A stretch of 55,181 nucleotides of DNA, taken from assembly GCA_005791535.1 (NCBI GenBank), contig SXWH01000201.1, positions 1 through 55,181 on the forward strand, given 5' to 3'. Origin of the DNA: Verrucomicrobiaceae bacterium. GTDB taxonomy: Bacteria > Verrucomicrobiota > Verrucomicrobiia > Chthoniobacterales > Chthoniobacteraceae. Of this stretch, positions 1 through 9,156 are shown piece after piece. How positions within the stretch are numbered: the first letter of the stretch is position 1; every line of letters starts with the position of its first letter. The notes under the pieces are model-generated. The model was not told the DNA's origin. It ran no database searches and was given only the letters and a program-made list of their open reading frames with translations. A program made the translations under genes and the position numbers.

Positions 1-1
1 C

Positions 2-799
2 TCCGGCGGCGCGTTGATTGATGCGCAGGGCCGCCTAGTGGGAATCCCATCGGCGATTTACTCACGGAGCGGCGGAAACATGGGAATCGGTTTCGCTGTT
101 CCGTCGAATCAGGCGCGCAGCGTCATGGAAAGCCTGCTCAAATTCGGCCGGGTGCAGCGTGGCTTTCTCGGGATCAAAATGGACGAGGTGGATGAGGCGC
201 TCGCGAAAAGCCTCGGCCTCGAAAACACCCACGGCATCGTCATCGCCGACGTGGTTCCAGGCGGTGCCGCGGAAAAAGCCGGCCTCAGGGCTGAAGACGT
301 GATCATTGAGCTTGATGGCCGCAAGTTCACAGACCTACCGGCATTCAAAAACTCGATTGCAGCGAAGGAACCCGGCGCAAAAGCGGATCTGAAAATCATC
401 CGCGACAAGAAGGAAATGAACGTGTCGGTGACGCTGGGTGATCGCGGCGGCAGCGTCGCTGTTGCCACGAAGCCCGCACCGGAAGCCGTGAAAAAAGATC
501 CCGATGTGCTCGACGGCGTGCAAGTCGCAGACATCACCGCTCAACAGCGGCAGGCGCTTCGAATCGATGAGAACGTTCGCGGTGCGCTCGTCACCGCGGT
601 CCCGCCGGGGACTCCGTCCGCTGATGCGGAACTTCGGGCTGGCGATGTGATTATTTCGATCAATGGCAAGGACGTGAAGGACGCCGAAGATGCGGTAAAA
701 CTCAGCGAAGACGCGAAGCACATGAACTCTGTCCGTCTGCGCGTCCACCGCGCCGGCCAGACCCGTTTCGTAATCGTCGAAGCGCCGAAGGAGAACTGA
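2..799 (+). CDS. HtrA/Deg-family serine protease, C-terminal part (5' end outside window)
   Basis: The window opens on the end of a trypsin-like protease domain. The first codons read SGGAL, the sequence that follows the nucleophile glycine-asparagine in DegP/HtrA enzymes, so the catalytic serine is the first visible residue while the His and Asp of the triad lie upstream. The stretch GIGFAVPSNQA that follows is typical of the end of the protease domain. Two PDZ domains come next. The first starts around RGFLGIKMDE and contains GIVIADVVPGGAAEKAGL. The second contains RGALVTAVPPGTPSADAELRAGDVI. This is the layout of periplasmic quality-control proteases that degrade or refold damaged exported proteins. 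A hairpin terminator follows the stop codon. The exact family member (DegP, DegQ or MucD-like) cannot be told without the N-terminus. Confidence 0.93.
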   Translation, partial: SGGALIDAQGRLVGIPSAIYSRSGGNMGIGFAVPSNQARSVMESLLKFGRVQRGFLGIKMDEVDEALAKSLGLENTHGIVIADVVPGGAAEKAGLRAEDVIIELDGRKFTDLPAFKNSIAAKEPGAKADLKIIRDKKEMNVSVTLGDRGGSVAVATKPAPEAVKKDPDVLDGVQVADITAQQRQALRIDENVRGALVTAVPPGTPSADAELRAGDVIISINGKDVKDAEDAVKLSEDAKHMNSVRLRVHRAGQTRFVIVEAPKEN

Positions 800-831
800 T
801 TCGCTCAATCGACACAGACCCGTTTTCATAT

Positions 832-866
832 AGCCCCGTTGACCGCAAAGTCGGCGGGGCTTTCGA
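832..866 (+). terminator. Rho-independent terminator after the HtrA-family gene
   Basis: The arms AGCCCCG (832-838) and CGGGGCT (855-861) are exact complements. The stem extends inward to about 12 pairs, including two G-T wobbles, around the loop CGCAAA (844-849). A short T-rich stretch (tttcgattt) follows. It lies 33 bases after the protease stop codon and before the next plus-strand gene, which fits an end-of-transcript signal. Confidence 0.7.
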
Positions 867-922
867 TTTCATCGAGCGAACAGGCTCGCCATTCCCAGCT
901 TCGGGCGGTAGTTTCCCCGCAA

Positions 923-1078
923 ATGAAATCCCTGCGTCTCCTTTCCATCGCGATCCTCGCCCTGCTTTGCGCAGGCTGCGCAAGCCGCACTAAGAGCAGC
1001 GCCCGCACGTATGAGGGTGATTCCAGCCCGCACCTGCGCATGTACGAAGAAAATCCAGGCGGACCGCTGGGACGCTGA
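923..1078 (+). CDS. Small predicted lipoprotein (51 aa)
   Basis: The 51-residue product begins MKSLRLLSIAILALLCAGC. This is a short positively charged start, a hydrophobic stretch, and a lipobox-like LCAGC with the acceptor cysteine at residue 19. The mature part is only about 33 residues, polar, and ends in GGPLGR. I do not recognise a family. An in-frame start at 839 exists, but it would put a long extension before the lipobox and overlap the terminator loop, so the ATG at 923 is preferred. The stop codon shares one base with the ATG of the Rrf2 gene (TGATG), suggesting co-translation with a regulator. Membrane attachment is inferred from the signal alone. Confidence 0.6.
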   Translation: MKSLRLLSIAILALLCAGCASRTKSSARTYEGDSSPHLRMYEENPGGPLGR

Positions 1079-1515
1079 TGCGAATCTCGAAGAAAGCCGA
1101 ATACGCGCTTCGGGCGCTTGTGGCCATTTCGCGCCAACCCGCGAAATCTTGGCCTATTCAAGAACTCGCATCCACCGAGCGAATTCCGATCAAGTTTCTC
1201 GAACAAATACTCCTCTCGCTGCGGCGCGCGGGAATTCTCTCCAGCAAACGCGGAGTCGGCGGCGGCTACATGCTTTTGCGCCCAGCCGCGGAGACTTCCG
1301 TGGGTGAGGTTATCTGGCTTTTTGATGGTCCCTGCGCGCCCGTGGCATGCGCCGGTGAACAGCAGTGCGAACCCTGCTCGTGCCCGGACCCGCGAACGTG
1401 CCCTCTGCGAATCGTGATGCGAAACGTCCGCACCCGGATGACCGAATTGCTCGAAGGCATCACCATCGAAACGATGCTAGCCAGCGGCGGTACATTTGAG
1501 TCGTTCGAAATCTGA
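1078..1515 (+). CDS. Rrf2-family transcriptional regulator, cysteine-rich
   Basis: The start MRISKKAEYALRALVAIS and the following winged helix, with its wing at about residues 57-63 (SKRGVGGGY), are characteristic of Rrf2 proteins such as IscR, NsrR and CymR. These bind DNA and often sense redox state, NO or sulfur through an Fe-S cluster. The usual family has three cysteines in the sensor loop. This one has six at residues 86, 91, 97, 100, 102 and 108, so cluster binding is plausible but the ligand set is uncertain. The length of 145 residues is normal. The gene overlaps the upstream lipoprotein gene by one base and lies 6 bases before rarA, so all three may be co-transcribed. The regulated genes cannot be read from the sequence. 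Confidence 0.88.
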   Translation: MRISKKAEYALRALVAISRQPAKSWPIQELASTERIPIKFLEQILLSLRRAGILSSKRGVGGGYMLLRPAAETSVGEVIWLFDGPCAPVACAGEQQCEPCSCPDPRTCPLRIVMRNVRTRMTELLEGITIETMLASGGTFESFEI

Positions 1516-1521
1516 GGTCCG

Positions 1522-2847
1522 ATGGCGGATGACCTATTCAGCGCCGGAACCGCGCCCTTGGAGAATACCTCAATCGCCCCTCTCGCCGAGCGCATGCGGC
1601 CACGCACGATCGACGAATACTGCGGTCAGGAACATATTCTCGGACCCGGTAAACTACTCCGTCGCGCCATCGAAGCGGATCGCATCGCGAGCATCATCCT
1701 ACACGGTCCGCCAGGCACCGGAAAAACGACACTCGCGCGCATCATTGCGAACGCCACCAAGTCGCGATTTGAAACGCTGAGCGGAGTGGAGAGCAGCGTC
1801 GCCGACCTCCGCCGCGTCGTTGCCGCCGCGCAAAACCGCCTCGCGAATTCGGGGCAGAAGACGATTCTGTTCGTGGACGAAATCCACCGATGGAACAAGG
1901 CGCAACAGGATGTCCTGCTCCCCGATGTCGAACGTGGAACGCTGCGGCTTATCGGAGCAACGACGGAAAACCCGTTCTTCTACGTAAACAGCGCGCTGGT
2001 CTCGCGTTCACAGGTCTTCGAACTTCAACCGCTCACCACCGCGAGTCTTCAGACACTTTTGCGACGTGCTATTTCTGATAAGGAGCGCGGCTTCGGAGAG
2101 TTGGCAATCGCCGCGGATGAGGACGCACTTGCACATCTCGCCACAATTGCAGATGGCGACGCCAGAAAGGCTCTCAACGCTCTCGAAATCGGCATCCGGA
2201 CCACACCGGCCGATGCAGGCGGCACAATTCACTTCACGCGCGAGGCCGCCGAGGAAAGCATTCAGAAAAAGGCGGTTGTTTACGACGCAACAGGCGATGG
2301 GCATTACGACACGATCAGCGCATTCATCAAAAGCGTTCGCGGTTCCGATCCGGATGCCGCGCTCTACTGGCTCGCGAAAATGCTGTACGCTGGCGAAGAC
2401 ATCCGGTTCATCGCCAGACGCATCGTCATCCTTGCGAGTGAAGACATCGGAATGGCCGACCAGATGGCGCTTCCAATAGCTGTCGCAGCCCAGCAAGCGG
2501 TTCAGTTTATCGGCATGCCCGAAGCGCGGATCACTCTCGCACATGCGGCGGTTTATCTAGCCACGGCGCCAAAATCGAACCGCGCTTATGCGGCCATCGA
2601 TGCAGCGATTGCGGAGGTAAAAAATGGCGTGACCCTTGCCGTGCCAGCCCATCTCCGAAGCACCGGCAAAGGCCGCGCGGACTATCAATACAGCCACGCC
2701 GGCGAGGGCGCGTACATTCCGCAGGCCTATCTGCCGGAAGGGCGACGCTACTACGAACCGACCGAGAACGGTTACGAGAAACGCGTAAAGGAACGCCTGG
2801 ATTACTGGCGTGCGCTTTTCGAGCAGTCGCAGTCTGGAAAATCTTGA
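1522..2847 (+). CDS. rarA: Replication-associated recombination protein RarA (MgsA)
   Basis: This is an AAA+ ATPase related to clamp loaders and RuvB that acts at stalled replication forks. The Walker A motif GPPGTGKT lies at residues 62-69 and Walker B ILFVDE at 115-120, followed by IHRWNKAQQD, a near match to the family signature that usually has F in place of W. The sensor-1 region GATTENPFF and the C-terminal tetramerisation part (ALYWLAKMLYAGEDIRFIARR and following) are both present. The length of 441 residues matches the family. The ATG at 1522 lies 6 bases after the Rrf2 stop. The N-terminal peptide that contacts SSB in other RarA proteins is short here (MADDLFSAG). Confidence 0.95.
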   Translation: MADDLFSAGTAPLENTSIAPLAERMRPRTIDEYCGQEHILGPGKLLRRAIEADRIASIILHGPPGTGKTTLARIIANATKSRFETLSGVESSVADLRRVVAAAQNRLANSGQKTILFVDEIHRWNKAQQDVLLPDVERGTLRLIGATTENPFFYVNSALVSRSQVFELQPLTTASLQTLLRRAISDKERGFGELAIAADEDALAHLATIADGDARKALNALEIGIRTTPADAGGTIHFTREAAEESIQKKAVVYDATGDGHYDTISAFIKSVRGSDPDAALYWLAKMLYAGEDIRFIARRIVILASEDIGMADQMALPIAVAAQQAVQFIGMPEARITLAHAAVYLATAPKSNRAYAAIDAAIAEVKNGVTLAVPAHLRSTGKGRADYQYSHAGEGAYIPQAYLPEGRRYYEPTENGYEKRVKERLDYWRALFEQSQSGKS

Positions 2848-2912
2848 GAGTTTCCGGCTATTTCCGCCCGCCGTTCTTGCAAATTCCTTCGCCGCCACGC
2901 CATGCTCGCCTT

Positions 2913-5627
2913 ATGAAAATCGCGCTCGTTTTTCTCGCTCCAGTTGCGGCATTTGCCGCCGAACTCCCGCAACCCGCGGCACGCGAAGTCGATTTTAAGA
3001 AGGACATCCAACCGCTGCTCGAAGCCGCATGCGTGAAATGCCACGCAAAAGGAAAAGAGAAGGGCGGCTTCTCGTTCGAAACGCGCGAATTGTTTTTGAA
3101 AGGCGGCGATTCGGGCAAAGGGGCGATCGTCGGAAAGAGTGCGGAAAGCCTGGTCGTGAGACTCGTGGCCTCCGATGATCCCGATGAGCGCATGCCGAAA
3201 AAGGGCACGCACTGGACACCGGAACAAATCGGACTGTTGCGCGCATGGATCGATCAAGGTGCCCGTTGGCCGGAAGGCGTCAGCTTTGCGAAGCCGCAGC
3301 CTCACAACCTCGACCCTCGCGTGGTTGAGACCCCGGCTGGTGAAGGCAATCCCATCGATCGGATTCTTGCGCCCTACTTTGCGAGTCATGCAATCACGCC
3401 ACGCGAATCCGTGACGAATGCGGTTTTCGCCCGGCGGGTCTGGCTGGATGTCATCGGACTTCTGCCCACAGCGAAGGAATTGACCGAATTTGAAAATGAT
3501 CCGTCGCCCGGAAAGCGCGCGGCACTTGTGGATCGATTACTCGCCGACTCGCGCGGCTACGCTGAGCATTGGCTGAACTTTTGGAATGACCTGCTCCGCA
3601 ATGATTATCGCGGCACGGGGTTCATCGACGGCGGACGCAAGCAGGTGAGCGGCTGGCTTTACAACGCGCTGAAGTCGAACATGCCCTACGATCGCTTCGT
3701 GCGCGAACTCACTGCGCCGACGACGGAAACCGAGGGCTTCACAAGCGGTATCCTTTGGCGCGGAAATGTGAATGCATCCATGGTACCGCCGATGCAGGCC
3801 GCGCAGTCGGTCTCGCAGGTGTTCATGGGAATCAACCTCAAGTGCGCCTCGTGTCATGACAGCTTTATCGATGATTGGGCGCTGGCCGACGCATACGGCC
3901 TCGCTGCAGTTTACTCCGACGAAGCGCTTGAACTCGTGCAATGCGACAAGCCGCTCGGCAAAAAGGCGGCTGTGAAATTCCTGTATCCGGGCATCGGAAC
4001 AATCGACGCTGCCCTCTCCAAACCAGATCGTGCCCGCCGCCTCGCCGAGCTGCTTACTTCGGACAAAAACGGACGCCTTTCGCGAACGCTCGTCAACCGT
4101 CTGTGGGCTCGACTGCTCGGGCGAGGCCTCGTCGAGCCCGTGGACAACATGGATCAACCTGCTTGGAACAGCGATTTGATCGACTGGCTTGCGACCGATC
4201 TCGTCAAAAACGGATGGGACGTGAAGAAAACGCTGCGGGTGATTCTGACTTCAAAAGCCTACGCACTGCCCGCCGTAGAAGGCCCGAAAGAGGGCGAGAA
4301 GAAATTTGTGTTCACCGGGCCGCTCACGCGCAGATTCACCGCCGAGCAAGTATCCGATGCGCTCGCGCTGCTCGGCGCAGAGCGTCCGTCGCTTCCATCG
4401 TCGATGGAGTTTGATTTCGGCATTGAAGGACTCTCCGTACCAGCGTGGATTTGGACCTCGGAACCCACCGAAGCGGGTCCGAGGCGCGATGCGATGCGGG
4501 CCGCCCACGGACAACTCGACGCAGCAACCGCGAAGTTGAGCGCTGCACGATTTGCAGCAGATCCCGCGCTGGCACTCTCCACCACCACCGAGGCGCTTGC
4601 AGCAGTAAATGCAGCGCAGGCGCAATTCCAAAAGGCCGCACAAGTTCGAGCCACCGGCGCACCCGGTGAGATTATCGCGCGTCCGGACAGCGACCGCCAC
4701 CGCGTGGTGTTTCGCAAACAAATTGACCTCCCAGCCGCGCCAGCACGTGCCCGTGCGTTTGCGGCGGCGTCGCAGGGCATGGAGATTTTTGTGAACGGAA
4801 AGGAGGCAAAGGCGAGAATGAGCGACGGCTTCCGGAACGGCCGCGCAAAGATATTCGACATTGGATCACTGCTCACCGCTGGAAAGAACATCATTGCGAT
4901 CAGCGTTTCCAGCCACACGGACAAAGGAATGAACTCCACGGAACGTGCGCAGTTTCCGCAAAGCATTCACCATGAAAACAAGACACCGGGACTCGCATTC
5001 TACGCGCACATCACGCTCGATGGCCGGGAGCCGATACAGGTGATTTCCGACGGAAGCTGGAAATCACGCCGCTCGCCGGACGGAGATTGGAAATTCCCCG
5101 CTCTTCCCGTCGATTCTTGGTCGGTCACCGTTCCGCTCCCCGACGGAAAAGCTCCTGTGGACGAAGGCCCGTCGCTAGAACCATTGAAGCGTCGCGATTT
5201 CGCAAACATCCCCGTCGACCTGACGCCGGTGATTCGTCCCGGCGTGAGCACCGCCGCAAAATCCTCGGCAATCCGGGCGTCGATGCTCGCGGCCGATCCG
5301 CTGCAAACCGCGCTCGAACGCCCGAACCGCGAAGTCGTAATGACCACACGACCGATCGCCGCGACGACCATGCAAGCGCTGGAACTCACGAACGGTGCAA
5401 CGCTCGACACCGCGCTCAAGCAAATCGCAGCACGGCAACTGCCTGATGCCACAAAGGACACGGCGGCGTGGATTGCGGAAATTTTCCGCGCGACGCTAGG
5501 ACGCAGTGCGCAGCCGGATGAGCAGCAGATCGCGAAGGAAATCCTCGGCGAGAAGCCCGATGCGACCCACGTCGCCGACCTCGTATGGATGCTCGTGAAC
5601 CATCCGGAATTCCAACTCATCCGCTGA
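2913..5627 (+). CDS. PSCyt/DUF1549-DUF1553 cytochrome-type secreted protein
   Basis: The protein is large (904 aa) and exported. A signal peptide (MKIALVFLAPVAAFAAELPQ) is followed by a heme c site CVKCH at residues 40-44 within a planctomycete-type cytochrome domain. A DUF1549 region follows (ARRVWLDVIGLLPTAKELTEF and following), with a second heme-type CASCH at 311-315. A DUF1553 region has the typical NRLWARLLGRGLVEPVDN and the ending LVNHPEFQLIR. Between them lies a beta-rich insert (about residues 600-780) that may be a carbohydrate-binding fold. These proteins are abundant in Planctomycetes and Verrucomicrobia and are linked to polysaccharide or alcohol oxidation, but their reaction is not established. 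The usual DUF1501 partner is absent. The ATG at 2913 gives a clean signal peptide, so the longer TTG start at 2844 is rejected. The stop overlaps the moaD start by one base. Confidence 0.9.
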   Translation: MKIALVFLAPVAAFAAELPQPAAREVDFKKDIQPLLEAACVKCHAKGKEKGGFSFETRELFLKGGDSGKGAIVGKSAESLVVRLVASDDPDERMPKKGTHWTPEQIGLLRAWIDQGARWPEGVSFAKPQPHNLDPRVVETPAGEGNPIDRILAPYFASHAITPRESVTNAVFARRVWLDVIGLLPTAKELTEFENDPSPGKRAALVDRLLADSRGYAEHWLNFWNDLLRNDYRGTGFIDGGRKQVSGWLYNALKSNMPYDRFVRELTAPTTETEGFTSGILWRGNVNASMVPPMQAAQSVSQVFMGINLKCASCHDSFIDDWALADAYGLAAVYSDEALELVQCDKPLGKKAAVKFLYPGIGTIDAALSKPDRARRLAELLTSDKNGRLSRTLVNRLWARLLGRGLVEPVDNMDQPAWNSDLIDWLATDLVKNGWDVKKTLRVILTSKAYALPAVEGPKEGEKKFVFTGPLTRRFTAEQVSDALALLGAERPSLPSSMEFDFGIEGLSVPAWIWTSEPTEAGPRRDAMRAAHGQLDAATAKLSAARFAADPALALSTTTEALAAVNAAQAQFQKAAQVRATGAPGEIIARPDSDRHRVVFRKQIDLPAAPARARAFAAASQGMEIFVNGKEAKARMSDGFRNGRAKIFDIGSLLTAGKNIIAISVSSHTDKGMNSTERAQFPQSIHHENKTPGLAFYAHITLDGREPIQVISDGSWKSRRSPDGDWKFPALPVDSWSVTVPLPDGKAPVDEGPSLEPLKRRDFANIPVDLTPVIRPGVSTAAKSSAIRASMLAADPLQTALERPNREVVMTTRPIAATTMQALELTNGATLDTALKQIAARQLPDATKDTAAWIAEIFRATLGRSAQPDEQQIAKEILGEKPDATHVADLVWMLVNHPEFQLIR

Positions 5628-5860
5628 TGCAAGTCACCGTGCTCGCCTTTGCCAATGCCGCTGACGCTCTGGGCTGGCGCGAATTGCTCGCCGACTGCAC
5701 GGCGCACCAATCGCCCCGCGAGATCGTGGCGACACTCGCGCCGGGATTCGACCCAGGAATCTGGCGCGTCGCGGTGGATTGCGAGTATCATTCGTGGGAT
5801 GAGTCGATCGGTGCGAGCGCGCAGGAAATTGCGATTATCCCGCCCGTGAGCGGCGGATAG
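5627..5860 (+). CDS. moaD: MoaD, small subunit of molybdopterin synthase
   Basis: This 77-residue protein has a ubiquitin-like fold pattern and ends in PPVSGG. The C-terminal Gly-Gly is the site that is adenylated and then carries the thiocarboxylate sulfur used to make the molybdopterin dithiolene. Its identity rests on size, the GG end and the adjacent moaE. The ATG at 5627 overlaps the stop of the upstream PSCyt gene (TGATG). An in-frame upstream start at 5585 would lie inside that gene and is unlikely. No other molybdopterin genes (moaA, moaC, moeA, moeB) are in the window, so the pathway must be completed elsewhere. Confidence 0.9.
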   Translation: MQVTVLAFANAADALGWRELLADCTAHQSPREIVATLAPGFDPGIWRVAVDCEYHSWDESIGASAQEIAIIPPVSGG

Positions 5861-5866
5861 AAGACC

Positions 5867-6247
5867 ATGGAAATCAACATCGCATTCACCCAGACACCGA
5901 TTGACTTTTCGCCTTCGCCGCTGCCGTCGCACGAAATTGGCGCAGTCGTCGAATTTCAGGGAATCGTGCGCGGCACCGAGGGCCCCGCAGCGATTACGGC
6001 GCTGGATTATGAAGCCTACGAGCCGATGGCCAGGCGACGACTTATCGAGCACATTCGCGAGCTCGGATTGTCGTACCATTGTGCAGCCGTGGTATTCGTC
6101 CACAGGCTCGGGCGAGTGCCGGTCGGTGAGGCATCGCTGCTTGTGCGCGTGTTTTCGAAACACCGAGGAACGGCACTCGCGCTGTGCGGAGAACTGATCG
6201 ATCGAATGAAGGCCGACGTGCCAATTTGGAAATGCAACGCGGCATGA
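5867..6247 (+). CDS. moaE: MoaE, large subunit of molybdopterin synthase
   Basis: This is the catalytic partner of MoaD, which converts precursor Z (cPMP) to molybdopterin. The conserved blocks are visible in order: [12 protein letters not shown], then [10 protein letters not shown], then [28 protein letters not shown], and the end [12 protein letters not shown], which carries the catalytic lysine of the K-x-x-x-P-I-W-K signature. The length of 126 residues is slightly shorter than the usual 140-150 because the C-terminal tail is trimmed. The gene starts 6 bases after moaD and its stop overlaps the glcD start (ATGA), so all are probably translated from one transcript. Confidence 0.95.
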   Translation: MEINIAFTQTPIDFSPSPLPSHEIGAVVEFQGIVRGTEGPAAITALDYEAYEPMARRRLIEHIRELGLSYHCAAVVFVHRLGRVPVGEASLLVRVFSKHRGTALALCGELIDRMKADVPIWKCNAA

Positions 6248-7680
6248 GCATCGAGCGGTTCGAGAGCATCTTTTCACCGGAGCGTCTGCTGATTTCTCCG
6301 GCACATCTTTCCGCTTATGAAAGCGACGCACTCACTGCGTTTCATTCGCGGCCTGCGGCTGTGGTCGTACCGGAGAGCGCCGACGAGGTAATCGCCACCG
6401 TGCGACTTTGCAATGAGTTGAGGCTGCCTTTTGTCGCGCGCGGAAGTGGCACGAGTTTAAGCGGAGGTTCGCTCCCGATTGCCGGAGGAATCGTCATCGC
6501 CCTAAACCGTCTGAATCGAATCCTGCGGCTCGATCCCACTGATCGAATCGCCGTGGTGGAGCCCGGTGTGGTGAACACGCAGGTCACAGTCGCCGCGCAG
6601 CCATTCGGCCTGCACTACGCGCCGGACCCGTCGTCGCAAACGATCTGCACAATCGGCGGGAATGTGGCTTTTAACAGCGGCGGAGCCCATTGTCTGAAGT
6701 ACGGCATGACAAGCAATCACGTGCTCGGGCTGAAGGCCGTGCTTGCTTCCGGCGAAGTCGTGGAATTCGGAGGGGAAAGCCGCGAATCCGTCGGACCGGA
6801 TTTGACGGGACTCTTCGTCGGCAGCGAGGGGCTGTTTGGAGTCGCGCTGGAGATCACACTGCAACTCCTCCCGCGGGCGGAGACATTTCACACGGTCCTC
6901 GCCGGCTATCGCACGCTCGAGGAGGCCGGGAACGCGGTGAGCGCGGTCGTCGCGAGCGGACTGCTTCCCGGTGCGATTGAGATAATGGACGCGCTGGCAA
7001 TCCAGGCCGCGGAAGCGGCGGTGCACGCAGGGTATCCGAAGGGCTGCGAAGCCGTGCTCATTGTGGAACTCGAAGGTCCGCGCGAGAAGGTTGCCGCCGA
7101 GCGTATCGAACTCGATGCGCTTCTCGCGACAAGCGGAGCCGTGGAGATCCGGGTGGCCGCAGATTCCGCCGAGCGGATGAAGATTTGGAAGGGCCGGAAA
7201 TCGGCGTTCAGCGCCGTTGGCAGACTGTCGCCGGATTTCATCGTGCAGGATGGCGTCGTCCCGCGCCGGCGACTCGGAGAGGCTCTGCGACGCATCGGCG
7301 AAATGTCCCGCGAGTCGGGAATCCGCGTCGCGAATGTTTTCCACGCAGGTGACGGCAATCTGCCTCCGCTGATTCTTTACGACGGACGCGAGGCTGGCGC
7401 ATTGGAGCGGGCAGAAACGCTAGCCGGGCGAATATTGAAAATGTGTGTGGAGATGGGAGGCTCACTAACCGGCGAACACGGCATTGGCGTCGAAAAGCGC
7501 GACTACATGCCCGAGATGTTTTCCGCGGTGGAGCTGGATTTAATGAAACGCATCCGCTCCGCCTTTGACCCGCTCGGAATCGCAAACCCCGGCAAGATGT
7601 TTCCGTGCGCGGACGCACCGGCACTTTCGCAACACGGCCTGCACCCGCTCGAAAAGGCCGGCCTCATTTCACGCGAATGA
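6244..7680 (+). CDS. glcD: Glycolate oxidase subunit GlcD-like FAD-linked oxidase
   Basis: The protein (478 aa) is a PCMH-type FAD-binding oxidoreductase. The FAD-binding segment [20 protein letters not shown] and the later [17 protein letters not shown] are both present, and the C-terminal half ends with the family signature [10 protein letters not shown]. GlcD with GlcE and an Fe-S protein (GlcF) oxidises glycolate or D-lactate to the 2-oxo acid and passes electrons to quinone. The ATG at 6244 overlaps the moaE stop. The stop overlaps the glcE ATG, so GlcD and GlcE are likely made together. Because related D-lactate and D-2-hydroxyglutarate dehydrogenases share these motifs, the exact substrate is inferred from pairing with glcE. 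Confidence 0.88.
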   Translation: MSIERFESIFSPERLLISPAHLSAYESDALTAFHSRPAAVVVPESADEVIATVRLCNELRLPFVARGSGTSLSGGSLPIAGGIVIALNRLNRILRLDPTDRIAVVEPGVVNTQVTVAAQPFGLHYAPDPSSQTICTIGGNVAFNSGGAHCLKYGMTSNHVLGLKAVLASGEVVEFGGESRESVGPDLTGLFVGSEGLFGVALEITLQLLPRAETFHTVLAGYRTLEEAGNAVSAVVASGLLPGAIEIMDALAIQAAEAAVHAGYPKGCEAVLIVELEGPREKVAAERIELDALLATSGAVEIRVAADSAERMKIWKGRKSAFSAVGRLSPDFIVQDGVVPRRRLGEALRRIGEMSRESGIRVANVFHAGDGNLPPLILYDGREAGALERAETLAGRILKMCVEMGGSLTGEHGIGVEKRDYMPEMFSAVELDLMKRIRSAFDPLGIANPGKMFPCADAPALSQHGLHPLEKAGLISRE

Positions 7681-8726
7681 TTCCCGCACCGGCAAATATC
7701 GAAGAACTCGCGGAAATCATCCGCTCTTCTGAAAAGGTCCTCGCAGTCGGGGCGCGCACAAAGCCGGCGCTATCGACCACGGACTCCAGCGTGCAACTCG
7801 TCTCCACACGGAATCTGACCGGCATCGTCGAATACGATCCTGCTGAATTCACGTTCACCGCGAAGGCCGGGACCCCGCTGCGCGAAATCGTACGGATTCT
7901 CGAGGAACGCGGACAGTATCTCCCATTTGACCCGCCGCTCGTGGAGAGCGGTGCCACCATCGGCGGCACCGTGGCAGCAGGTCTCAGCGGACCGGGAAGA
8001 TTTCGATACGGCGGCATCCGCGATTTCATCCTCGCGGTCGAGTTTCTCGATGGGAACGGCGGGCGCTTCCGGGGCGGCGCCAAGGTGGTGAAGAACGCTG
8101 CGGGATTCGACCTTCCAAAGTTCTTCACCGGAAGTTGCGGGCGCGTCGGGGTGCTGACCGAAGTCACGTTCAAAGTGTTTCCCCGCCCGCCCGCGACACG
8201 CTCTTTCCGCATCCCATGCGCAACACCTGCCGAGGCCGTGGAATTAATCGCGACTGTCGCGCGAAGCCGCCGCGAGTTCGACGCTATCGACTACCAGTCG
8301 GAAAGCGGTGAGGTCTTCTCGCGCATGCGGGGCCCAGCGGATGCGCTTGATGCACTCGCGGCGGATTTGCGCCACGAGTTTCCACGCGCCGAATCAATCG
8401 GCGATGCAATTTGGGACGATATCACGGAATTGCGCTTCGCTACCGGTTCGGAATGGCTGGAGAAGCGCCCGCTCACGCTCGGCACGATGGCCGGTTTCGT
8501 CGGTGAGTGCGCCCGAGCCGAAATCAAATGCCACGTCTCAGGCGGCGGCAGTTTCGTCTGGATGCATGGCGGCAACCTCACGCACGCTCGCCATCCATTA
8601 ACGTCCGGCACAGGCTGCATTATTCGAAACTGCGCACGGCAGCCGACCACCGCATACTCCGGTTCCGTTTTCGATTCACGATTACGGGATGCTTTCGACC
8701 CGGCACGGCGTTTCCGCGGGGTGTAA
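7677..8726 (+). CDS. glcE: Glycolate oxidase FAD-binding subunit GlcE-like
   Basis: This 349-residue protein has only the FAD-binding half of the family, as GlcE does. Landmarks are the N-terminal [12 protein letters not shown], the stretch [21 protein letters not shown] and [21 protein letters not shown], which matches the GlcE signature around K-N-x-A-G-x-D. The ATG at 7677 overlaps the glcD stop by four bases. GlcE supports GlcD in the membrane-linked oxidation of glycolate. The third subunit, GlcF, does not follow. The next gene is an unrelated small membrane protein, about 100 bases downstream, where the polysaccharide locus begins. Confidence 0.85.
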   Translation: MIPAPANIEELAEIIRSSEKVLAVGARTKPALSTTDSSVQLVSTRNLTGIVEYDPAEFTFTAKAGTPLREIVRILEERGQYLPFDPPLVESGATIGGTVAAGLSGPGRFRYGGIRDFILAVEFLDGNGGRFRGGAKVVKNAAGFDLPKFFTGSCGRVGVLTEVTFKVFPRPPATRSFRIPCATPAEAVELIATVARSRREFDAIDYQSESGEVFSRMRGPADALDALAADLRHEFPRAESIGDAIWDDITELRFATGSEWLEKRPLTLGTMAGFVGECARAEIKCHVSGGGSFVWMHGGNLTHARHPLTSGTGCIIRNCARQPTTAYSGSVFDSRLRDAFDPARRFRGV

Positions 8727-8827
8727 AAATCACCTCCGACAGAGGAAAGAGATTGCGAAAATGACAGGGAATTGATTGATGAGCACCTCACATCGCCTCC
8801 CCTGCAAGCAAACCCGAACCGAATTAA

Positions 8828-9142
8828 ATGTCCGAACTGCTCAACCGCTTTCACTTTCAGGAATCCAGCCTGACCTTTCAGGTCTGGCTCGCCGCGGCGA
8901 TTATATGGGTCGCGGTCGTTCTGTGTACGATTACCAGCATTCTGGCGCAGCCGTTCAGTCTCCGCCAGCGCCTCATGTGGATATGCATCGTGGCAGGGCT
9001 GCCGCTCTTTGGCCTGCTCGCATACCTGCCATTTTCCATCCGCCGCGACGACTTGCCCACGGCCTTTCTGATGCGGGGCCAGAGCAAGCCGCGGGACAAA
9101 AAGGGCCGCAAGACCCCGCCGAGCCTCACAATCGAAGGATAG
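8828..9142 (+). CDS. Small membrane protein with two transmembrane segments
   Basis: The product is 104 residues. Two hydrophobic helices are evident, one around AAAIIWVAVVLCTITSILA (about residues 22-40) and one around LMWICIVAGLPLFGLLAYL (about 49-67). A basic cytoplasmic-looking tail (RGQSKPRDKKGRK) follows. The pattern recalls short two-helix proteins such as PLDc_N-like modules, but I do not assign a family. The gene lies 14 bases before the outer-membrane protein gene and may be the first gene of the polysaccharide operon. Function is unknown. Confidence 0.65.
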   Translation: MSELLNRFHFQESSLTFQVWLAAAIIWVAVVLCTITSILAQPFSLRQRLMWICIVAGLPLFGLLAYLPFSIRRDDLPTAFLMRGQSKPRDKKGRKTPPSLTIEG

Positions 9143-9156
9143 AACCACCTGTTTCC

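Noticed and set aside
5000-6331. A 443-codon open frame on the minus strand opposite PSCyt, moaD and moaE
   Set aside because: It runs antisense to three well-supported genes and has no recognisable domain; long antisense frames are expected at this GC content.
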